A stretch of 5,473 nt of DNA, taken from positions 1 to 5,473 of the forward strand of contig JAUWRQ010000106.1 of assembly GCA_030610515.1 (NCBI GenBank). The letters are read 5' to 3'. Below are positions 1 to 5,473 of the stretch, in pieces; position 1 is the first letter of the stretch, and each line of letters opens with the position of its first letter. The notes beneath the pieces were generated by a model that did no database searches, had not been told where the DNA came from, and worked only from the letters and a program-made list of their open reading frames with translations. This DNA is from Candidatus Eiseniibacteriota bacterium (GTDB lineage: Bacteria > Joyebacterota > Joyebacteria > Joyebacterales > Joyebacteraceae). The position numbers were made by a program, and so were the translations under genes.

Positions 1-331
1 GCATCATCTCGGCGGTCGGACCTATGAACGCGAGTCCGTGGACCTCGCATATCTCTGCGAAATCAGGGTTCTCAGCCAGGAAGCCGTATCCGGGATGGAC
101 CGCCGCAGCACCCGTGACCTCGCAGGCGCCGAGTATAGCCTTGATGTCCAGATAGCTGTTGCCCGTGGCGGCCGGGCCGACGCACACGGTCTCATCAGCG
201 AACTTGACGTGGAGCGCGTCCTCGTCCGCCTCCGAGTGTATGGCAACCGTGGGGATATCCAGCTCCTTGCAGGCGCGCATCACCCGGAGCGCTATCTCTC
301 CCCTGTTGGCCACGAGGATCTTCTGGAACAT
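1..331 (-). CDS. accC: Biotin carboxylase subunit of acetyl-CoA carboxylase (N-terminal 110 codons, cut by the window edge)
   Basis: AccC carboxylates the biotin on AccB using ATP and bicarbonate, the first half-reaction of acetyl-CoA carboxylase, in the cytoplasm. Reading the minus strand from the ATG at 331-329 gives an uninterrupted frame to the window edge. It opens with [19 protein letters not shown], the hallmark N-terminus of biotin carboxylases. Further family motifs are ADETVCVGP (residues 45-53), SYLDI (59-63), [17 protein letters not shown] (77-93) and FIGP (102-105). These belong to the N-terminal pre-ATP-grasp domain; the ATP-grasp and C-terminal domains of this roughly 450-residue family lie outside. 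The start lies 18 bases past the accB stop, with a GGAG at 343-340, so co-translation from the efp-accB transcript is likely. Five of its eight Ile codons are ATA, unlike efp. Identification is secure; only completeness is unknown. Confidence 0.96.
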   Translation of the reverse strand, partial: MFQKILVANRGEIALRVMRACKELDIPTVAIHSEADEDALHVKFADETVCVGPAATGNSYLDIKAILGACEVTGAAAVHPGYGFLAENPDFAEICEVHGLAFIGPTAEMM

Positions 332-349
332 CTCGTCTGCTCCGTTTCC

Positions 350-814
350 TCAGTCCGGTTGGACCAGGAAAAGCTCCTGACCGTACTCAACGGGTTGTTC
401 GTTCTCGACGAGCATCCTGACGATCGTTCCGGACACCTCGGACTCGATCTCGTTGATGATCTTCATCGCTTCGACGATGCAGACGATCTGTCCCTTGTTC
501 ACCCGGTCGCCCTGGCGCACGTACGGAGGCGACTCCGGCGAAGGAGAGCTGTAGAACACCCCGACCATCGGCGAGACGATGGGAACGAGTCCCGAGTCAC
601 GGTCGATCGTCTCCGTCTCTTCGACGGGCGTCGACTCCGCGGGCGGCGCGGCGGGCTCCAGAGGCGCTCTCTCGACGACGTGCGCGTGTGCCGGGGCCGC
701 GTACCCTCTGGATTTCGTGATCTTCACAGACGTGAAGGGTCCCGATATCTCGAGCTTGTGGATGTCGCTGTCTTCGACCAGCCGTATAAGATCTTCGAGC
801 TTCTGTCTGTCCAT
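350..814 (-). CDS. accB: Biotin carboxyl carrier protein of acetyl-CoA carboxylase (BCCP)
   Basis: AccB carries the covalently bound biotin that shuttles carboxyl groups from AccC to the carboxyltransferase (AccA/AccD), making malonyl-CoA for fatty acid synthesis. The 154-residue product is close to the E. coli length (156). It has a short N-terminal segment (1-35) with the [19 protein letters not shown] pattern typical of BCCPs, then a flexible Ala/Pro/Glu-rich linker (about 38-72). The biotinyl domain (about 76-153) carries the biotinylation motif VEAMKI with acceptor Lys118. The stretch [19 protein letters not shown] (81-99) contains the 'thumb' insertion characteristic of acetyl-CoA carboxylase BCCPs, which separates it from lipoyl domains and other biotin carriers. 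The ATG at 814 has a GGAGG four bases upstream (823-819), partly inside a perfect palindrome that could affect its translation. It lies 32 bases after efp and 18 bases before accC. Confidence 0.97.
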   Translation of the reverse strand: MDRQKLEDLIRLVEDSDIHKLEISGPFTSVKITKSRGYAAPAHAHVVERAPLEPAAPPAESTPVEETETIDRDSGLVPIVSPMVGVFYSSPSPESPPYVRQGDRVNKGQIVCIVEAMKIINEIESEVSGTIVRMLVENEQPVEYGQELFLVQPD

Positions 815-818
815 TTCG

Positions 819-835
819 CCTCCGGGACGTCCCGG
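819..835 (-). promoter_or_regulatory. Perfect 14-bp palindrome overlapping the accB Shine-Dalgarno
   Basis: Positions 822-835 read CCGGGACGTCCCGG, identical to its own reverse complement. As minus-strand RNA it can fold as a 5-bp CCGGG/CCCGG stem with an ACGT tetraloop. Its last two G residues (823-822) are the first two bases of the accB ribosome binding site GGAGG (823-819), which ends four bases before the ATG. The fold would therefore compete with ribosome binding. The palindrome and overlap are seen directly. A role in limiting or autoregulating AccB synthesis, or as an operator for a dimeric regulator, is inference; in such GC-rich DNA it could be chance. Confidence 0.45.
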
Positions 836-846
836 TGTCCGCGCGC

Positions 847-1404
847 TCAGGCGCGGGACACGTACTCTCCGGTGCGGGTATCGACTTTGATCCTCTCCCC
901 TTCCTTGACGAAGAGGGGCACCTGCACTACCGCCCCAGTCTCCAAGGTGGCGGGCTTGGACCCGCCCGAGACCGTGTCTCCCTTGATCCCCGGGTCGGTC
1001 TGGGTGATGTCGAGCTCGACGAAGTTGGGCAGTTCGACCGTGATGGGGTCCGTCCCGTCCAGGAGGATCTCGACCTCCAGCCCGTCTTTGAGGAATCCGG
1101 CCCGGTCGTCTCCGATGAGCTCCTTCGAAACCTGAACCTGTTCGTAGCTCTCCATCATCATGAAGTGGTAGAACTCGTCAGCATAGAGGAACTGGGCCTT
1201 GTGTCGCTCGAGCCTGACGCTGTCGATCTTCTCGCCCGCCCTCCAGGTGACATCGAGCACTCGCCCGCTCTTAACATCCTTGAGCTTGCTCCGCACGAAG
1301 GCCGCGCCCTTGCCGGGCTTCACGTGCATGAACTCGACGATCATGTAGAGCTTCCCGTCGCGCCTTAAGACCATTCCGTTGTAGAAGTCGTTGCTTGTGG
1401 CCAT
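847..1404 (-). CDS. efp: Translation elongation factor P
   Basis: EF-P binds between the ribosomal P and E sites and promotes peptide bond formation at polyproline stalls. The 185-residue product has the usual three-domain length: a KOW-like domain (about 1-64) and two OB domains (about 65-126 and 127-185). The functional loop reads [15 protein letters not shown], placing Lys32 at the tip, the residue modified in many bacteria; the loop is like that of Bacillus EF-P. The C-terminal family signature runs from Lys150 to Gly169 ([20 protein letters not shown]). I chose the ATG at 1404 because MATSNDF aligns with known EF-P N-termini and a GGGGAG lies three bases upstream (1413-1408). The frame extends to a TTG at 1482, but that TTG is the -35 box of the likely promoter. 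No modification gene (epmA, epmB or ymfI type) is visible. accB follows after 32 bases. Confidence 0.97.
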   Translation of the reverse strand: MATSNDFYNGMVLRRDGKLYMIVEFMHVKPGKGAAFVRSKLKDVKSGRVLDVTWRAGEKIDSVRLERHKAQFLYADEFYHFMMMESYEQVQVSKELIGDDRAGFLKDGLEVEILLDGTDPITVELPNFVELDITQTDPGIKGDTVSGGSKPATLETGAVVQVPLFVKEGERIKVDTRTGEYVSRA

Positions 1405-1453
1405 GTTCTCCCCGGTCTTGTCCACAATCTCCGCAGTCTGTGCGTAGAACAAC

Positions 1454-1482
1454 AGAATACGTTCTGGCAACTGCCCCGTCAA
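1454..1482 (-). promoter_or_regulatory. Sigma70-type promoter for efp-accB-accC
   Basis: The minus strand carries TTGACG (1482-1477; 5 of 6 matches to the -35 consensus), a 17-base spacer, then TATTCT (1459-1454; 4 of 6 matches to the -10 consensus). Optimal spacing and location, about 50 bases before the efp ATG, make this the best promoter candidate for the unit. The predicted transcript start is near 1447, giving a leader of roughly 43 bases. A housekeeping sigma factor with E. coli-like specificity is assumed. Confidence 0.65.
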
Positions 1483-1700
1483 CCCGCATGTGGGGGCCGC
1501 GAACCCCGGTCTTGCGGGTGCGTCAGGCCGGCCGCGCGGGCGCGGCCCACTCGAAGCAGCGTCCCAGCACCTCCCTGGCGGGACGATACCGGGACGCCCA
1601 AGAGATGGGGCCGGGTGTCAGGTTCACGTCTCCCTCGTGTGAGTACCGTCTGAAAGCGGCTCGGAGACTCCCCTGACCGCGGTTCCCCATCGGAACCCTG
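1483..1700 (-). other. Hairpin-rich intergenic region between the small TPR gene and efp
   Basis: No recognisable protein is encoded in these 218 bases. Four inverted repeats stand out. 1482-1488 pairs with 1513-1519 (7 bp), enclosing GGGG 1493-1496 with CCCC 1504-1507. 1530-1536 pairs with 1541-1547 (7 G/C pairs, 4-base loop). 1559-1565 pairs with 1591-1597 (7 bp), enclosing TCCC 1572-1575 with GGGA 1580-1583. 1681-1686 pairs with 1692-1697 (6 bp). None is followed by a T-run on the minus strand. I do not recognise a known RNA family: no SRP, tmRNA or common riboswitch core is visible. It could be a structured RNA, a Rho-dependent termination zone, or GC-rich coincidence. Confidence 0.4.
1681..1697 (-). 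terminator. Weak terminator-like hairpin after the small TPR gene
   Basis: GGTTCC (1681-1686) and GGAACC (1692-1697) form a 6-bp stem with a 5-base loop, starting three bases after the TGA of the small TPR gene. The position suits transcript ending or 3' end protection. It lacks the U-tract of an intrinsic terminator, so it may only be an RNA-stabilising hairpin. Confidence 0.3.
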
Positions 1701-2294
1701 TCAAGCCGTCGACGAAAGGACCTCGTTGTACTCCCTGAGCTTGGCGTCTGCTTCTTCGTCGTCCGGACGCAGCCGGAGGATCGCTTCGCACACCTCGACG
1801 GCCCTGTCGAAGAGGCCCTGCCGCGCGTAGATCTCCGCGAGCGTGAGCGTGGCGATCGCATCGGGAGGGCCGCCGCGGAGTTCGGTCGGACTCGCGAACA
1901 GGTCCGCCAGATGCGAAAGCTCGGTGGAGAGTGACGCTCCGGGCAAGGAAGCCTCTTCCTCCTGCGGAGCCGCAGCAGTCACGCTCGAAGTGACGCCGAG
2001 CTGCGCCGCCGCCTCGACGTTCGCAGGATCCCGCTCGAGGACGAGGCGGTACTCGTCCGACGCTCCTTCGACATCTCCGGCATCGAGAAGGGTTCGGGCC
2101 AGGACGAGACGGACGCCCAGGTGCCCGGGGAAGGCCTCGAGCCCCTCGCGGGCCACGCGGAGAGCCTCGTCGGTGCGTCCGGCGAGCCTGTGCGCCTCGG
2201 CCAGCGGAGCGAACGCTCGCGGCGACTCGGCAGCGATGCACTGCTCCTCGAGGGACTTCAGGAAACCGTCGGCGTCATCGGGGAACCCGACCAT
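1701..2294 (-). CDS. Small TPR-repeat protein (function unknown)
   Basis: This predicted soluble scaffold protein of 197 residues has no signal peptide or membrane segment. Two adjacent tetratricopeptide repeats cover about 26-59 (PRAFAPLAEAHRLAGRTDEA onward) and 60-93 (VRLVLARTLLDAGDVEGASD onward), each ending in the usual Pro-containing turn. A Glu/Ser/Pro-rich linker follows (about 94-144). A third TPR covers about 145-180 (LAEIYARQGLFDRAVEVCEA, then LRLRPDD). TPRs bind partner proteins; no catalytic domain is visible. I prefer the ATG at 2294, with a GAGG about 12 bases upstream. A GTG at 2312 would add six residues but has no clear ribosome binding site, so the start is uncertain. It is separated from its neighbours by about 210 bases on either side and has its own promoter, so it appears to be transcribed independently. 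Partner and role are unknown. Confidence 0.85.
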   Translation of the reverse strand: MVGFPDDADGFLKSLEEQCIAAESPRAFAPLAEAHRLAGRTDEALRVAREGLEAFPGHLGVRLVLARTLLDAGDVEGASDEYRLVLERDPANVEAAAQLGVTSSVTAAAPQEEEASLPGASLSTELSHLADLFASPTELRGGPPDAIATLTLAEIYARQGLFDRAVEVCEAILRLRPDDEEADAKLREYNEVLSSTA

Positions 2295-2363
2295 CGGATA
2301 TCCAGTCCTCACGGCAGAACGAAAGGTCGTCCAAGGCTGCGAAGGCCCAGTCGGGGCGACAAA

Positions 2364-2392
2364 ACGCTATCAGAATGAACGACGCGTGTCAA
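2364..2392 (-). promoter_or_regulatory. Sigma70-type promoter with extended -10 for the small TPR gene
   Basis: The minus strand has a perfect -35 box TTGACA (2392-2387), a 17-base spacer and TAGCGT (2369-2364). The last matches the -10 consensus at its three most important positions (T1, A2, T6). It is directly preceded by TGA, giving the TGn extended -10 element. Transcription would start near 2357, leaving a leader of about 63 bases before the ATG at 2294. A short A/T-rich patch here stands out from GC-rich surroundings, consistent with a promoter. Confidence 0.65.
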
Positions 2393-2424
2393 GCATGGCC
2401 TGGGTGCTCTCCGGGACGACGTTG

Positions 2425-2502
2425 CCGACGGCCCTTGCCGCGGTCGGAAGCGCGACGGACGGCGGTGTCTCGGCCGTCCGGACGCCTCCTCCGACGGCCC
2501 TT
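2425..2502 (-). repeat. 12-base direct repeat with a central complementary arm (alternative hairpins)
   Basis: The 12-mer CCGACGGCCCTT occurs at 2425-2436 and again at 2491-2502. Between them GGCCGTC at 2472-2478 is complementary to GACGGCC in either copy (2427-2433 or 2493-2499). Minus-strand RNA could form either a 7-bp hairpin with a 14-base loop (2472-2499), right after the stop of the DUF4837 gene, or a competing one using the downstream copy with a 38-base loop. The first could act as a terminator for the upstream operon, though no U-tract follows. The rest of this intergenic stretch (2295-2505) holds only the promoter and leader of the TPR gene. Confidence 0.4.
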
Positions 2503-2505
2503 CAA

Positions 2506-3504
2506 CTAGCGGGTCGCCGCGCGGAACGTGTGCAGGGCCGCGTCGAGGTTCCGCATGAGAGGCGTCTTGTCCATCCCGGGCGCGAAGAGCGCGGCGTCCA
2601 CCAGATAGACTCTCCCCTGCGACGGTTCGAAGAAGCAGTACGACCTGAACGGTCCGCCTCCGACCAGGTCGCGGTTGCCCCACCACCCGGAAACGCAAAG
2701 CGCCGGAAGGCCCCGGAACTCGATCCGCTCGACAACGAAATCGCGTCTCCACTCGATCTTGTCGCCGTCGAAGTAGAGATTCCCGAGTTCATCTCTCGTG
2801 GTCACCACGAACTCCTCGGTGACGTCGTCCTCGCTCCCCGATCGCCAGTAGACGAACAGCGTCCTGTCGGGGCGCACGCGCCGGAAGAAGACGAGTCCTC
2901 GCTCCTCGTTGGTCGTATGCAGGTCGTAGCCCTGCGGCGGACAGAGCGACCAGCCGAACCGGTCCTCCATCTCCAGATGGAAGCCGGTCTTCTCGACGAG
3001 GTCGCGGAGGTTTCTGGCCAGCCGCTCCCGCGTGGCGACCACGAGTTCCTCCGCGATGTCCGTCCCGTTCCGGTGGACGTACTCCACGAGCTCCGCCTCG
3101 TCGTTTGCGATCACGGCCATCACGATCTGACCCTTGGCCCAGATATCCTCGACCACCCGCACCTTCGGAGGACCACCCGGCTCGAGCCCTCTTATGCGCG
3201 ACATCACCAGGTCCGTCATCTCCGGATCGTCCCACGTGCCCAGGAGGACGATGTGTCGCCTGTTGGTGAGCCCGCTCAGACGAGATGGGTTCGCGATGGT
3301 CGTCTGGAACAGCTCCTCACCCACGATCCAGTCGCTCTCAGCCCTGAGGGCCTCGACGAGCGCGCGCGCCGCTTTCGCTCCCGCCGTGTCGCTTCGGATC
3401 ACCACGACGTCGTTGCTCTCTCCGAAGGCGGCCATCATCGGTCCTGAGCACGAGAGCGTAGCGGCGGCGATCACCAAGACCGCCGATCGCAAGATCCTGG
3501 TCAT
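2506..3504 (-). CDS. DUF4837 family lipoprotein
   Basis: A 332-residue predicted exported lipoprotein of unknown function. The N-terminus has Arg3/Arg6, a hydrophobic core (8-17) and ATLSC with candidate lipid-modified Cys19, an acceptable but not ideal lipobox. The rest fits DUF4837 from memory of the family: an N-terminal NDVVVIRSD strand; RRHIVLLGT (82-90); DIWAKGQIVMAVIANDEAEL (120-139), matching the 'kwAknQ' region; a second half starting GFHLEMEDRFGWSLCPPQGY (174-193); RRVRPDRTLFVYW (208-220); GWWGNRDLVGGGPFRSY (273-289); and GRVYLVDAALFAPGMDKTPLMRNL (297-320). Length agrees with the family. The ATG overlaps the previous stop (ATGA, 3504-3501) and has a strong GGAGGT four bases upstream (3514-3509), so translation is coupled to the LolB-like gene. 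It ends with TAG. DUF4837 proteins are known mainly from Bacteroidota; their role is undetermined. Export to the envelope is inferred. Confidence 0.82.
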   Translation of the reverse strand: MTRILRSAVLVIAAATLSCSGPMMAAFGESNDVVVIRSDTAGAKAARALVEALRAESDWIVGEELFQTTIANPSRLSGLTNRRHIVLLGTWDDPEMTDLVMSRIRGLEPGGPPKVRVVEDIWAKGQIVMAVIANDEAELVEYVHRNGTDIAEELVVATRERLARNLRDLVEKTGFHLEMEDRFGWSLCPPQGYDLHTTNEERGLVFFRRVRPDRTLFVYWRSGSEDDVTEEFVVTTRDELGNLYFDGDKIEWRRDFVVERIEFRGLPALCVSGWWGNRDLVGGGPFRSYCFFEPSQGRVYLVDAALFAPGMDKTPLMRNLDAALHTFRAATR

Positions 3505-4316
3505 TCGGACCTCCAGAGCCCGAGTTCCTCCCAGCCAACGATCTTGACGTCCGGAGGAACGTCGAACGTGAACGCGTCCCTATCCGTTTCTTCGGTGAGC
3601 CTCGCCGACTTGTAGACGAGGGAAGCCGACACCACCTCTCGTCCGTCCCGGACGAACGCGGCCTCCACGGTCTCCGGGAACCAATCGAACGAGCGCCAGC
3701 CGTGACCGGCGAACCGCAGCGAGATTTCCGTCTCGCCGTCCTCGATGCGGAGCGAGGAAATCCGCGCCGGCGACCCCGCGATGCCGACCGTCAGGAACAT
3801 CCCTCTGTACGTCCCGCGCACGACGGACCCGCCGTTCGATGTCGAGATCGTCGCGTCCTCGAGCTCGCCCAGCACTCTGTCGTCGAGCTTCCCGAGGAAC
3901 GCGGCCGCGTAGTCGAGATCCGCGAAGGCCTCGCCGGGGCCGGCGGGGCATCCGCGGACCTCCATCGTCCTCGCCGGACTGTAGACTCGAGAGCATCCAC
4001 GGTCCCAGAGGAAAAGCGCCGTGAGCGTGCTCGAGAGAGAGCCGATCTTCGGTCTCAGGTCGGCCCTGAGCCAGTCGGGGCTGTCGTACGCGAGCGCGAA
4101 CGTGAACTCGAAACTCCTGCCTGCGAAGCCCGCCGTTCCGCTCCCAGACCCGCGGAGGCCCTGCAGGTCCGGGGTGGTCTCAGCGAGGGCGCTCGCGATC
4201 TCCGCGAGCTCCTCGCGGGAGATCGGCGTTCCGGGAGGCGGCGGTGCCGAGCATCCGGCGGCCAGAAGAACGGCCGCTGCCAGCGCGAGCGAGGCCGCGC
4301 GGATTCGGACGCTCAC
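3501..4316 (-). CDS. Predicted outer-membrane lipoprotein, LolB/DUF4292-like
   Basis: A 271-residue predicted lipoprotein. Residues 1-21 form a signal peptide (Arg4/Arg6, then an Ala/Leu core) ending LLAAGC with Cys22 as lipidation site. A PPPPG tract follows (25-29). The mature part begins with an amphipathic helix (about 33-48), then LQGLRGSGSGTAGFAGRSFEFTF (51-73) and alternating beta strands, including RADLRPKIGSLSSTLTALFL (84-103) and RVYSPARTMEV (110-120). This opening, 'L-x-G-x-G-x(n) strand, then lipid-cup strands', resembles LolA/LolB/DUF4292 proteins, which receive lipoproteins at the outer membrane. Cys108 and Cys123 could form a disulfide. The GTG start overlaps the TPR stop (GTGA), with AAGGG eight bases upstream. 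A TPR gene followed by a LolB- or DUF4292-type gene is a recurring order in diderms and supports the call. Sequence similarity is weak, so a generic envelope lipoprotein remains possible. Confidence 0.65.
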   Translation of the reverse strand: MSVRIRAASLALAAAVLLAAGCSAPPPPGTPISREELAEIASALAETTPDLQGLRGSGSGTAGFAGRSFEFTFALAYDSPDWLRADLRPKIGSLSSTLTALFLWDRGCSRVYSPARTMEVRGCPAGPGEAFADLDYAAAFLGKLDDRVLGELEDATISTSNGGSVVRGTYRGMFLTVGIAGSPARISSLRIEDGETEISLRFAGHGWRSFDWFPETVEAAFVRDGREVVSASLVYKSARLTEETDRDAFTFDVPPDVKIVGWEELGLWRSE

Positions 4317-5473
4317 TCGTTCGTCCCTTCATCGAGGCTGTTCATGTCGAGCTGCCTGCGCGCGGCGGTGATCCTGCGCGTGGCGCTGTCGCGGCCGGGG
4401 TCTTGGTCGAGCGCTCTCTCCCACGCACGGACGGCCTCCTCGATACGCCCCTGAGCCTCGAGAGCGTCGCCGAGGTGCTCGAGGATGACGGGGTCGGTCT
4501 CCCCCAGCTCGACCGCCCTTTCGAGCTCGACCACGGCCTCGTCGAAGCGGCCGGCACGGAAGTAGGCCCAGCCGAGCGTGTCGCGGACGATCCCGCTCTC
4601 CGGCGAGAGCCCGACCGCGCGCGTCGCCAGTTCGACGGCGCGTTCTGCGTCCATGTCCAGGTCGGCGAGCGTGTACGCGATGAAGTTCAGGGCCTGCACG
4701 GACGAGGGCTGGAGTTCGAGAACGCGCTCGTAGGCGGCGAGTGATTCGTCCACTTCACCCTCGTCGAAGAGGATCGAACCGAGTGCTCTCAGGAGAGCGG
4801 GTGTCTCCCCGAATCTCTCGACGCCCGCCCTCGCGACCTCCAGTGCGCGAGCGTTGTCACCGAGCAGACCGAGCGTCCGTGCGAGCGTCGCCGCGTGCCT
4901 CGCGCGTGCGCCGCGAGTCTCGAGGAAGGACTCCAGCAGGTCGACCGCCTCGTCGAGGCGATCGAGGGAGCCCAGGAGACTGGTCGCCAGCTCGACGACC
5001 GAGGCGTTGTTCCTGTCGAGCCCATGGGCCCGGATGAGTTCGCTCGCGGCGTCTTCGGGCCGGTCGAGCCGGAGGAGGATCTGAGCGTGGAGGTACGCCA
5101 CGGCCGGCGACACGGAGTCGATCTCCGCCCGTGCCCCGACGAAGTCCAGAGCGTCGTCCTCTTTCTCTTGCGCGAGAAGCGACTGGCCCATGAGGACGAC
5201 CAGTTCCACCGGGGCGTCTTCGCGCGCCGTCGCCGCGACGAGAACGGACTCCGCGAGAGCGGGCTCACCGTTCGACAGGGCTATGGCCGCCAGCAGGGCA
5301 GTGATCTCAGGGCTGCCTTCGCACTCCCTGAATGCGGCCGCGGCGCGGGGCCGCGCGTCCTCGATGCGCCCGATCGTGAAGAGGACTCGCGCTATCGCCG
5401 TCTCGATCTCGCACTGCCCGGGGTCGATGGTCGAGGCTCTGCGGTACTGGACGAGCGCGTCGGTCGGCATCCC
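4313..5473 (-). CDS. Multi-TPR protein, N-terminus outside the window
   Basis: At least 386 codons of almost pure tetratricopeptide repeats. The visible frame starts inside a repeat (the ATG at 5470 lies in the second helix of a TPR), so the true start is upstream of the window. Numbering from that Met, about ten full repeats of 34-35 residues follow with period breaks near 20, 54, 88, 122, 156, 190, 224, 258, 293 and 327, then a charged tail (361-385). Repeats 258-360 are the most canonical: FIAYTLADLDMDAERAVELA, then DTLGWAYFRAGRFDEAVVEL, then LEHLGDALEAQGRIEEAV. This closing pattern is typical of TPR proteins encoded just before lolB or DUF4292 genes. The stop overlaps the next gene's start by four bases, implying translational coupling. 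TPRs mediate protein-protein contacts; a role in envelope or lipoprotein assembly is inferred from context. Signal peptide status cannot be seen. Confidence 0.9.
   Translation of the reverse strand, partial: GMPTDALVQYRRASTIDPGQCEIETAIARVLFTIGRIEDARPRAAAAFRECEGSPEITALLAAIALSNGEPALAESVLVAATAREDAPVELVVLMGQSLLAQEKEDDALDFVGARAEIDSVSPAVAYLHAQILLRLDRPEDAASELIRAHGLDRNNASVVELATSLLGSLDRLDEAVDLLESFLETRGARARHAATLARTLGLLGDNARALEVARAGVERFGETPALLRALGSILFDEGEVDESLAAYERVLELQPSSVQALNFIAYTLADLDMDAERAVELATRAVGLSPESGIVRDTLGWAYFRAGRFDEAVVELERAVELGETDPVILEHLGDALEAQGRIEEAVRAWERALDQDPGRDSATRRITAARRQLDMNSLDEGTNE

Noticed and set aside
38..1135. A plus-strand open frame of 365 codons
   Set aside because: It is antisense to accC, accB and efp, which are secure by conserved motifs. 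Its translation is Arg/Asp/Leu-rich without domain features, so it is a shadow frame.
1405..1482. N-terminal extension of efp to a TTG codon at 1482
   Set aside because: The added 26 residues do not resemble EF-P, the TTG is part of the -35 box TTGACG, and the ATG at 1404 gives the exact family N-terminus with a ribosome binding site.
1523..1690. Small minus-strand frame of 55 codons starting at an ATG at 1690
   Set aside because: It has an AGGG five bases upstream, but the product is unrecognised, it begins inside the 1681-1697 hairpin, and it overlaps the other inverted repeats. Coding is not excluded, but the evidence is too thin for a gene call; conservation in relatives would decide.
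2295..2312. GTG start at 2312 for the small TPR protein
   Set aside because: No clear Shine-Dalgarno precedes it, whereas the ATG at 2294 has a GAGG upstream, although at a long spacing. The choice remains uncertain.
2472..2499. Intrinsic terminator for the TPR/LolB-like/DUF4837 unit
   Set aside because: The stem is good and the position right, but no U-tract follows on the minus strand, so I describe it as a repeat with alternative hairpins rather than call a terminator.
1843..3447. A long plus-strand open frame of 534 codons
   Set aside because: It runs antisense across the small TPR gene, its promoter region and the DUF4837 gene. The product is low-complexity and Arg/Ser/Pro-rich with no recognisable domain, as expected for the opposite strand of GC-rich coding DNA.
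1..5473. Defence system, prophage, transposon, CRISPR array, tRNA or rRNA
   Set aside because: No transposase, integrase, nuclease or toxin-like protein, no regularly spaced repeats and no recognisable stable RNA core are visible on either strand. The region looks like ordinary core chromosome.

Overview
The window is a G+C-rich bacterial chromosome segment in which every convincing gene lies on the minus strand, so it reads from the high coordinates to the low. The organism is probably a Gram-negative (diderm) bacterium: two genes encode predicted lipoproteins, one resembling the LolA/LolB/DUF4292 fold and one matching DUF4837. DUF4837 is mainly known from Bacteroidota and related FCB-group lineages. 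The high G+C argues against a typical Bacteroidota and suggests an uncultured G+C-rich relative, but this placement is an inference.

Layout, upstream to downstream. (1) Positions 5473-2506 hold a tightly overlapping three-gene unit: a large TPR protein that enters from outside the window, a LolB/DUF4292-like lipoprotein whose GTG start overlaps the TPR stop, and a DUF4837 lipoprotein whose ATG overlaps the previous stop. This looks like an outer-membrane or envelope lipoprotein unit. (2) Positions 2505-2295 are an intergenic stretch with a GC-rich inverted repeat, a 12-base direct repeat and a good sigma70-type promoter with an extended -10. (3) Positions 2294-1701 encode a small TPR protein. 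(4) Positions 1700-1483 are a 218-base non-coding stretch with four strong potential hairpins, ending at a second good promoter. (5) Positions 1404-1 hold efp, accB and the first 110 codons of accC, a widely conserved order that links translation elongation factor P to the biotin carrier and biotin carboxylase subunits of acetyl-CoA carboxylase.

The efp-accB-accC block is housekeeping: EF-P rescues ribosomes stalled on polyproline, and AccB/AccC start fatty acid synthesis. The upstream block probably serves the cell envelope. I found no defence system, mobile element, CRISPR array, tRNA or rRNA. The observations most worth checking are regulatory or structural: a perfect palindrome overlapping the accB Shine-Dalgarno, the hairpin-rich gap before efp, mutually exclusive hairpins after the DUF4837 gene, and the coupled TPR/LolB-like/DUF4837 unit.
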